A program made the translations under genes and the position numbers. A stretch of DNA of 24,205 nt. It comes from Ophiostoma sp. CBS 140.51. Taxonomy: Eukaryota; Ascomycota; Sordariomycetes; Ophiostomatales; Ophiostomataceae. Below are positions 17,569-24,205 of the stretch, one piece after another; the first letter of the stretch is position 1, and each line of letters opens with the position of its first letter. The stretch is taken from positions 1-24,205 of the forward strand of contig JANSLP010000424.1 in assembly GCA_029298735.1 (NCBI GenBank), in the 5' to 3' direction. The notes beneath the pieces are model-generated. The model was not told the DNA's origin. It saw only the letters and a list, made by a program, of their open reading frames with translations, and ran no database searches.

Positions 17569-19371
17569 GAGGAGAAAAAAAGAAGAGAAGATGGTGAGAA
17601 GGGAAAAAGTGATGGCCAAGAGAATGGGACCAGGCAGCTCAAGAACAGTCGACAAGACCAGGGTCCGTAAAAATCAAAAGGACGCGGTCGAGACGGTCAA
17701 CAGTCGAGAGACACTGAAAAAGAAAATATGGGTGTACAAGTAGACTGCAAGCCAAAATACAGGCAAGACAGGGCCCAACTCGTAGAAAAGAGAGGACACA
17801 AGTGACAAGAAGTGACAAGAGAAAGTGACGAGAGCAAAACAGGACAAGCGGAGGGCAGAACCGTTTCAATGAAATGGGTCCCCCAGTCCCAACGGCGGAG
17901 CTACCCTCAAGCTTCTTTTCTTTTTTTCTCACACTTTCCACAGGCATAAACAGGCTCGCCTTCTTTCTGTCTGCCCACCTTCTTTTAGCGAGACAGCCTT
18001 GTCATCTTGCGGGAAGCTCGCCTGTCTGTTTTTGTCTTTTCCTTTTGTGCCTCTTGTCTCCTTTGGTCATTGGCGTCCTTTGCCCCTTGCCCGTGCGTTT
18101 CGACCATTTTCTTTTGGAAAGTCTCTTTTTCTTTCCTTGTGACTGTCTATTTCTTTGGTTCTCTCGACGCGACATGCCTCGCTTGTAGTTCGTAAATGGT
18201 TTTCTTTTTTCTTTCGTGTTTGTGGAGAGATGCAGTGTGCAGTACAGTCAAATGGAGCTCAATGCAGGCGAGGCAGGTCTGTCCACATCGGATCAACACT
18301 GCACTGGTCCAACAAGGCCCCAACGTCTTGCATTGAACATCATCTTGACCTCCGAGGCGCGAAGGAGCTTTGCTCCTGCAAGAAAAGAAGAAAAACAAAG
18401 CATGGCAGTGAGCTTTGACTGCTTGTCTCTTGACAGTGCAAATCACCCGTCGTCCGTCGTCTTGGGAGCTTCGACTTTTGACTGGGTGTGGAGTATCTGT
18501 CATCCCAAATGAGGTGCGATCTCCGCCACGAACCCACACTCTTTTTTGTGTGCCTTTTTGTAAGTCCAGGCACAGATACAAAACCCCACTTGTCCCCTTG
18601 CAGCGTCCAATTTCGCAAAAGGGGCTTCAGGCACACACACCACCAACACAACACACACATCTTTGCAGCCACGAGGTGTCCTGTTTTCTTTTCTTCTTCT
18701 TTTCTTTTTTTATGTCTCTCTTTGTCCTTGTTTTCTTTTGCTCTTCTTTTTCACCTTGGCTCTTTTCACTTGTTTCTGACCAGACTGTCTTACACGATCG
18801 CACCTCGCCGCGTTTTAATGTTTCCAGCCGATGAACTCGTTTGTCTCTTTGTTTCTTTTTTCTCATCCACGTTTCTTGACATCTACTGCATATTCTTCTT
18901 CCATACCCTTCTTCCCACAGACCGTCTTCCCCTCGCCTTGGCAGGGGGTCAGTGACAGGAGAGCGAGAGCGTCCAGAGAAAAGGAGACCTCTAAAGCCCA
19001 GCAAGCCCTACGTCGTATTGAAAAGTAAGAGGGTGAACATCTTATTCTCCGCACGGCCACACACATACAATACGACATTAGACCACCAACAACGCCACCA
19101 TAGACCACCAAAAGGACAGCATCAAAGGCTCAGAGCGCTCGGAAAATGCTACCCAATGCCCAAAAAGATCAAATAAGACTTCCATGATTTTCAATATTCG
19201 TCCTCGGTTGCACTGCTCTTATGAAGACCTTCAATAGTTATTATGTTTATCCCAGTCAACAGGCCAGCAAGAACGGATACAACGGCGGCGCACGCCGAGC
19301 ACTACCAGAAACAAAATAAGAAAGAATAACAACAAAAATACTCTTATTTCTCCCCTGAACCAATACTCGCG
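17569..19371. other. Gene-poor interval with pyrimidine-rich blocks
   Basis: No gene is supported here. From 17569 to about 17950 the sequence is probably leader or promoter for minus-strand transcription; it includes a perfect 10-bp tandem duplication (17801-17820) and minus-strand acceptor-like TTTTTCAG. From about 17900 to 18950 the plus strand has repeated T/C-rich blocks. An 86-codon open frame at 18252-18512 (plus) has mixed codon use and no domain; I would not call it without transcript evidence. No tRNA or 5S rRNA signature was noticed. Confidence 0.45.
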
Positions 19372-20013
19372 ATGCCTGCTCAATATCCCAACTCCGAAAA
19401 TAACACCCATGTGCTGGAATCATGCATGTCCCTGTTGCGGAGAGTTTTCTTTGGGCAAGTCGTGTGCGATGACGGAGTTGTAGAAGACAATGTTGTGTTC
19501 GTGTCACCAGCAAAACCCTTTTCCCTCAGCTGACCACAAGATATGGAGGACGTCGTAAGTTATTGCTTTTTCCTTTCGCGTCTCTTGTCCGGTTCGCGTA
19601 CAAAGTACACAGATGCAGCTGCATAAGAGGAAGGCCACGCGACGAAGAAGGCGGTCAATCGTTGATGGAGAGCACGATGCCAATCACCTGCGAGTACTCA
19701 AGTCAAAGCCACGTTGTGAACTGCTTCGAGTAACTTGGAAAAGACGAAATGCTGTTGATGTCTTTCCAACCAGTAAAAGCATAACAGCCCAGTGGCTTAC
19801 AGTACATACACGTAAGGGTGAGTAGGGTGACAACATCAAGAAAGAAACCAGCGATGAAATACCCCGAAAATTGCAGAAATCAACATGCAAAGTCGAAGCC
19901 AGATATTGACGGATAAGATCTTACATAATGTGTACTCCGTAGAGAACGTACTAACAAACGTCTCTGGAGGCATATCAACGACAATGCCTGAACGAGGAAG
20001 TTGCAATCGCGAG
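19372..20013. other. Weak small-ORF region left of the xylosidase promoter
   Basis: A 53-codon ATG frame lies at 19372-19533. Just after it are a good acceptor-like TTTTCCCTCAG, a short ATG-containing segment (19543-19554), a GTAAGT donor at 19555, a CACAG acceptor at 19611-19612, and an in-phase 70-codon frame to 19825. The splice signals are good but codon use is unbiased and the products match nothing I know, so I do not call a gene. Confidence 0.25.
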
Positions 20014-20254
20014 GTCGGGGTAGGTGGGGCAGCACGTTGTTGGCTCTTTCCTGAACAACAACTTTCAAATGTCATGATCACGAAATGGCAGGGGCGAATC
20101 TTCAGGTCTTTCCCACTTGGGTATCTCCTGTCATTGTTCCCCTATCTTCTCTTCTTATCCCAAAAGTTCCTATGACAGCTTTTCCGGTCAACTTCATCCC
20201 ACATCCGACATCTCCACATCCGTCATCCTGCAGACAAGCCCACTACTAGCAGCT

Positions 20255-20305
20255 CCGCGGGGGAACCACCACTGTATACCACGAGGAGCTCGCCCGCGGG
20301 GGAAC
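20255..20305 (+). repeat. 12-bp direct repeat with CreA-type cores
   Basis: CCGCGGGGGAAC occurs identically at 20255-20266 and 20294-20305, 39 bp apart start to start. Each copy contains GCGGGG, which fits the CreA/Cre1 consensus SYGGRG (20257-20262 and 20296-20301). Paired CreA sites are commonly needed for carbon catabolite repression, so these are good candidates for repressing the xylosidase downstream. Confidence 0.6.
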
Positions 20306-20365
20306 TGACGTTGGCGCCACCCCAAAGGACCCAAACGATCCAAATTCCACGAGTCACAGGCCGCC

Positions 20366-20372
20366 GGCTAAA
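20366..20372 (+). promoter_or_regulatory. XlnR/Xyr1-type site GGCTAAA
   Basis: A perfect match to the GGCTAAA element bound by the fungal xylanase activator XlnR, 281 bp before the xylosidase ATG on the same strand. The link to a GH43 beta-xylosidase makes a functional site likely, though a 7-bp match alone is weak. Confidence 0.55.
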
Positions 20373-20481
20373 TGCGAAAATGCAAAACTGCCCGCAATCG
20401 GACGCCGATTACGATCAGTTGACGGCAGTCTTCAACTCCAGTTCAACCTCGATTTCAAACAATTGAGTTTGGACAATGGCT

Positions 20482-20487
20482 GGCTAG
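20482..20487 (+). promoter_or_regulatory. XlnR/Xyr1-type site GGCTAG
   Basis: A second GGCTAR match, 165 bp before the xylosidase ATG and 116 bp after the GGCTAAA element, in the same orientation. Two such elements strengthen the case for control by the xylanolytic regulator. Confidence 0.5.
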
Positions 20488-20652
20488 GGTTGAAGAGAGC
20501 TCAGGCTTAAAGGCCGTCAGTTCCTTTCTCTTTTTTTTCCTTTTTTTCTCGCTTCGCTCGATCACGGATCACAGTTTCCTAATCGTTGCTCGCTTCGCTT
20601 GCAACTCATCTCACATCGAATACATCTCATCGACTTCGTTTAGCTCGTCGAT

Positions 20653-22413
20653 ATGCCTCGCGTTCGCAACCCCATCCTCCCAGGCTTCCACGCCGACCCT
20701 TCCGTCCTCCGCGTCGGCAAGGACTACTACATTGCCACCTCCACGTTCGAATGGTACCCAGGCGTCCAGATCTACCACTCGACCGACCTCGCCAACTGGA
20801 CGCTCGTCAGCCGGCCCCTCAGCCGTGCCGCGCAGCTCGACATGCGCGGTGACCCGGACAGCTGCGGCGTGTGGGCGCCGTGCCTGACCCACGACGGCAG
20901 CGAGTTTTGGCTAGTGTACTCGGACGTGAAGCGCAAAGACGGCAGTTTCAAGGACTCGCTCAACTACATTGTACACTCGCCGTCGATCACAGGGCCCTGG
21001 TCTGACCCGGTATTTGCCAACTCGTCTGGATTCGATCCTTCCCTCTTCCACGACCCGGACGACGGCCGCAAGTGGTATGTCAATATGCTGTGGGACCACC
21101 GCAAGCGGGCGGGCGGACCTTTGAATCGGACAGCGTTTGCGGGCATTGTGCTACAAGAGTTTGACCCCAAGGCCGGCCGGCTGGTGGGCCCGCGCAAGAC
21201 AATTTACGGCGGCACGGACTTGACACTGGTGGAAGGCCCGCACTTGTACAAGCGCAGCGGTGTGTACTATCTGGTGACGGCCGAGGGCGGTACAGGCTAC
21301 GACCACGCCGTGACTATGGCACGATCGACGAGCGGCACTGTCTGGGGCCCTTACGAAACACATCCGGACAAGCACATTTTGACGAGCAAGGACCACCCGT
21401 TGACAGCGCTGCAGCGGGCGGGCCACGGCGACATTGTGGATGTAGACCAGCCCGACGGATCGGTCAAGCCGTACGTTGTGCACCTCTGTGGCCGCCCTGT
21501 CACCCAGAACCGGCGCTGCGTGCTGGGCCGCGAGACCTCGATCCAGGCGGCACACTGGGGCGACGATGGGTGGCTGTATCTTGATGACGGTATTGTGCCG
21601 TCTCTGTACGTGGAGCTTCCCGGTGCCCGCGACGACGACCCGGCCACAAGTGCCTACTGGAAGGAGACCAAGTACACGTGGAAAGACGAGGACCTGGCGG
21701 CGGTCGACTACACCGCCATCAACGGTACCGTGGCACCCAAGCTGCACCCAGACCTGCAGTGGCTGCGCTCTCCCGATCCGTCCCGGCTGTTTTCGATCAC
21801 CGGCGGCCAGCTCGTGCTGCACGGTCGCGAGTCCATTGGTTCGTGGTTTGAGCAGGCACTGGTGGCCCGGCGGCAGACACACTTTTCATACGACGCGGAA
21901 GCCGTGCTGGACGACTATCAGCCCGAAGACGAGCGGCAGTTTGCCGGTCTGACCGTGTACTACAGCCGATACAACTTCTTCTACCTGACCATCACAGCAG
22001 CAACGCCCGACGATGCGGGTGTCTTCCCGCGACCAGACGTGAGGCCTGGCCGTGAACTGCAGCTCTTGACGTCCGAGGCATCATTCCCCAACGGTACCCT
22101 CGAGGTACCCATGGAGCCGGGCGTGCCACTACCGGCAACTGGCAAAGTGCGGCTGGTGGCCCAGGTACGCGGCGGCAAAACGCTGCAGTTCTTGTACGCG
22201 ACCGAGTCGGACCCAGAACTCAAGCCGATCGGCTCGGTCTACGACGCATCGATTGTCTCGGACGAGTGTGGTGGTCACCAGGTACACGGCAGTTTTACAG
22301 GCGCCTTTGTAGGTGTAGCGGCGTCCGATCTGAACGGCACGGCCATGGACGCACGCTTTGACGAGTTTGTGTACCGGCCGCAGCAGGACCCTCTGGACCG
22401 GTATGATGTGTAG
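20653..22413 (+). CDS. Intracellular GH43 (subfamily 11-like) beta-xylosidase, 586 aa
   Basis: A single-exon gene. The N-terminal five-bladed propeller domain (about 1-320) has the three GH43 catalytic acids: general base Asp15 (GFHADPS), pKa-modulating Asp128 (GFDPSLFHD) and general acid Glu194 (LVEGPHLYK). The start NPILPGFHADPS is typical of two-domain beta-xylosidases such as Selenomonas SXA. Residues about 340-580 form the C-terminal beta-sandwich (GH43_C2-type) that closes the active site. Length fits the roughly 530-590 aa usual for this group. There is no signal peptide, so it probably acts in the cytosol on imported xylobiose and short xylo-oligosaccharides, releasing xylose with inversion; side activity on arabinosides is common. 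The promoter carries XlnR- and CreA-type motifs. The gene converges with an SDR gene 92 bp away. Confidence is high. Confidence 0.92.
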   Translation: MPRVRNPILPGFHADPSVLRVGKDYYIATSTFEWYPGVQIYHSTDLANWTLVSRPLSRAAQLDMRGDPDSCGVWAPCLTHDGSEFWLVYSDVKRKDGSFKDSLNYIVHSPSITGPWSDPVFANSSGFDPSLFHDPDDGRKWYVNMLWDHRKRAGGPLNRTAFAGIVLQEFDPKAGRLVGPRKTIYGGTDLTLVEGPHLYKRSGVYYLVTAEGGTGYDHAVTMARSTSGTVWGPYETHPDKHILTSKDHPLTALQRAGHGDIVDVDQPDGSVKPYVVHLCGRPVTQNRRCVLGRETSIQAAHWGDDGWLYLDDGIVPSLYVELPGARDDDPATSAYWKETKYTWKDEDLAAVDYTAINGTVAPKLHPDLQWLRSPDPSRLFSITGGQLVLHGRESIGSWFEQALVARRQTHFSYDAEAVLDDYQPEDERQFAGLTVYYSRYNFFYLTITAATPDDAGVFPRPDVRPGRELQLLTSEASFPNGTLEVPMEPGVPLPATGKVRLVAQVRGGKTLQFLYATESDPELKPIGSVYDASIVSDECGGHQVHGSFTGAFVGVAASDLNGTAMDARFDEFVYRPQQDPLDRYDV

Positions 22414-22460
22414 ACGCATGCCTTAGTTTATAACACGCACGAATTTCAATTCAAACTTAG

Positions 22461-22466
22461 TTTATT
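22461..22466 (-). terminator. AATAAA polyadenylation signal of the SDR gene
   Basis: TTTATT on the plus strand reads AATAAA on the minus strand, about 40 nt after the SDR stop codon. It lies inside the 92-bp gap to the xylosidase stop, so the two 3' UTRs probably overlap. Confidence 0.5.
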
Positions 22467-22505
22467 ACTGATATATATGTGTTTGATTTTCTGCACATAC
22501 ATCTC

Positions 22506-23357
22506 TTACACATTCACCGCGCCACCATCAATCAAGATGGTCGTGCCGTTGGCATAGTCGGCGCGCACAGCGTACAGGTACGCCTCAGCAATCTCGACGG
22601 GTGTTGCCACAAAGCCGACACTCAGTTGCTCGGCCGCCTTGCAGAACGTCTCCTCTTGCTCCTCTTTGCTCTTGCCCAGCTTGTCCCACAGCTCCGTCTT
22701 GACCAGACCGGGTACGACCGTGTTGACCCGAATCTTCTTGTTCTTGCCGCCAGGAGAGCCCTTGGCCAGCTCGACCGCCAGACCTTGTGTCAGGTTGATG
22801 ACGCCCGCGTTCAGTGCACCACCCAGCACGGCACCGGGGGCGGCACGGAGAGCAGCACCACCCGATGTGAGCGTCAAAGATCCACCAGGGCTGATAATGT
22901 CGTACTTGACCAGAATCTTGCCGAGAGTAACGCTGCCCCAGAACTTGACGCCAAACAAGTACTTGGCATCGTCCAGGTCAGCATCGGCCAGTGAGCCACG
23001 GATAATCTTGTCGACGGCCGAAAAGACGACGTGGTCGACAGGGGCCAAAGCCTGGAGAGCGGATGTGAACGCAGCCTCGTCGCGGACATTGGCGACGACA
23101 CCCTTGGGGATAACCGTCGAGGAAGCGCCCACTTCAACAGCCGTCTTACTCAGCCGCTTGACAGCATCGTCAACGTGTTCTTGCGACGACGAGACAATGG
23201 TGACGTGTGCGCCGACAGCGATGAATGCCTCGGCCGCGCCGAAGCCGATTCTACATCGTTAGCAGTATTCAATTTAAATCGACGCCGGGTGTACTCACCC
23301 CGAAGAACCGCCAATAACGACAATCTTCTTGCCGGCAAGCTTGTCTGTGTAGCCCAT
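22506..23357 (-). CDS. Short-chain dehydrogenase/reductase lacking the catalytic Tyr and Lys, 267 aa, two exons
   Basis: Exon 1 is 23357-23299 and exon 2 is 23250-22506. The 48-nt intron (23298-23251) has donor GTGAGT, a GCTAAC branch box and acceptor TAG; it splits the glycine-loop codon. The spliced protein begins MGYTDKLAGKK and has the Rossmann loop GGSSGIG (Gly16, Gly20, Gly22), so it should bind NAD(P). The late SDR regions are present (IRVNTVVPGLVKTE; ILIDGGAVNV). The active site is degenerate: Ser149 is kept (LTSGG), but the expected Tyr is Leu162, the expected Lys is Leu166, and the VNxxG Asn is Lys122 (VKFWG). This matches a divergent SDR subgroup with R/K-F-W-G and no YxxxK, known in bacteria and fungi and of largely unproved activity. 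Probably cytosolic. Confidence is high for fold, low for reaction. Confidence 0.88.
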
Positions 23358-24205
23358 TGTAGTGGTGGAATAGGTGTGTTGTGTGTGAGGTTGTAAGATG
23401 TGGCAATATTGCGATGTTGAGCTTGGATGCGATGCTGTTCCTCGAATTGATTGTGTCTTGCACGGACAGCTCTATTTAAGAAGATCACCAAGAGCATTTA
23501 AAAGCTATTTGCTGTCGTCGAGCTACGATTTCGCAATCGTGCGTGCACACGCTTGGCTCGCTTGGTTTGTCAGCTAAAACGTGCGAGGCTCTACTTTGAC
23601 ACGGATGTCCATCTGCATGTCAAGACGCATGCCTGGATTACGCACATCGGCACATTATCGGGGTCAAGACGAATTACAGCCTACATCTGTCAACAGCTGT
23701 TGAATTGAGTTGTCAACCACTCGAAACAATAGCACAGGTGTCCGGCGCCATATGGCAGTTGGAGTACAACATAGGTCATGTTGAAACGTCTTTGGTTGGG
23801 TTTAGTTATGATTCAAGCGTGTCCCGGCAACTTTTTGACGATTGTCGCCATCTTGGCTGCAATGGCGTATTTTGGGGAGGCTCCAAGTCGGGAACCGATA
23901 TTGATAAAGCAAAGACAGCGGCGATAATAATGACACTGATAGAGCAACGATAACGAGATGATGTTGAAACAATTCGTCAAGAAGATAGGAAAGAGGCAAT
24001 TTGTGTGACACATTCAGAAAATGTGACATACTTTGGTTTGAGCACATGATTTAGTTTTGTGAGTTGTTTTCGTTCTTGCCAATCCATGATTTATTTTATC
24101 CTTTTATTTTCTTTTTTTCTTTTCTTTTCTTTTTTATATCAGTTACTAACGTACTGCCTTCCTTTCTCAGACAAAAGTTTCGTCACCCGATAACACGCTG
24201 CCGCA
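23358..24205. other. SDR promoter and right flank
   Basis: A TATA-like TTAAATA (minus strand; plus 23473-23479) lies about 116 nt upstream of the SDR ATG. A small inverted repeat ACGATT-TCGC-AATCGT lies at 23525-23540. From about 23700 to 24205 I see only short frames without coding bias and T-rich tracts (24095-24137); no gene is supported. Confidence 0.5.

Larger units (their letters stand above)
20014..20652 (+). promoter_or_regulatory. Promoter of the GH43 beta-xylosidase gene
   Basis: This 5' region contains, in order: a CreA-type GTGGGG (20024-20029), two copies of a 12-bp repeat with CreA-type cores, an XlnR-type GGCTAAA (20366-20372), a second GGCTAG (20482-20487), a long T/C tract (about 20521-20562) and two copies of CTCGCTTCGCT in the leader. 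The arrangement is what is expected for a xylose-induced, glucose-repressed gene. Motif identity is seen; binding is inferred. Confidence 0.6.

Noticed and set aside
17801..17820. 10-bp perfect tandem duplication AGTGACAAGA
   Set aside because: Only two units in low-complexity purine-rich DNA; no sign of a functional element.
18252..18512. 86-codon plus-strand frame in the gene-poor interval
   Set aside because: Codon use is mixed and there is no domain; not strong enough to call without transcripts.
21151..21882. 243-codon minus-strand frame opposite the xylosidase
   Set aside because: It is a shadow of the GH43 coding sequence, whose catalytic residues are all present on the plus strand.
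1..24205. tRNA, 5S rRNA, transposon ends, CRISPR arrays
   Set aside because: By eye I found no cloverleaf with a T-loop motif, no 5S-like sequence, no terminal inverted repeats with a transposase, and no regularly spaced repeats. A tRNAscan or Rfam search would be decisive.

Overview
This window looks like nuclear chromosomal DNA from a filamentous ascomycete (Pezizomycotina, probably a Sordariomycete). Coding regions are GC-rich at third positions. The five introns I can place are 48-63 nt long, have GT(A/G/C)NGT-type donors and end in AG; four carry a CTAAC branch box and the fifth only an ACTGAC-like one. Gene leaders are rich in pyrimidine tracts. The proteins are fungal types: a GPI-anchored wall protein, an F-box/WD/UIM ubiquitin adaptor, and an intracellular GH43 beta-xylosidase. 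The class-level assignment is inference. I found no bacterial-type operon, CRISPR array, transposon, tRNA or rRNA.

Layout. Positions 1-2169 have no convincing gene. A single-exon, secreted, GPI-anchored Ser/Thr-rich wall protein lies at 2170-4833 (+). Two Fe(II)/2-oxoglutarate oxygenases of different families follow on the same strand: an isopenicillin-N-synthase-like enzyme with four exons (5650-6947) and a TauD-like enzyme with two exons (7823-8991). A possible decayed reading frame lies between them. An F-box/WD/UIM protein resembling yeast Ufo1 runs on the minus strand (13285-9155) and converges on the TauD-like gene. Upstream of it, also on the minus strand, is a single-pass membrane protein with a glutamine-rich cytoplasmic tail (17051-14304). 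A small membrane-protein ORF (17568-17365) sits in the leader of that gene.

The interval from about 17.7 to 20.6 kb is largely gene-poor. Its right end is the promoter of the GH43 beta-xylosidase (20653-22413, +). That promoter carries two XlnR/Xyr1-type GGCTAR motifs and a 12-bp direct repeat containing CreA-type motifs. Only 92 bp beyond the xylosidase, a short-chain dehydrogenase/reductase runs in the opposite direction (23357-22506). It keeps its nucleotide-binding loop but lacks the catalytic Tyr and Lys. The last 0.85 kb holds the SDR promoter and nothing else I can support.

How the genes fit together. I see no convincing pathway linking them. There is no polyketide synthase, NRPS or terpene synthase, so this is not a recognisable biosynthetic cluster. 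The xylosidase and its promoter motifs form the clearest functional unit: xylan-oligomer use under xylose induction and glucose repression. The most unusual items are the SDR without its catalytic residues, the sensor-like membrane protein without a visible signal peptide plus the small ORF upstream of it, and the possible gene relic at 7308-7628.
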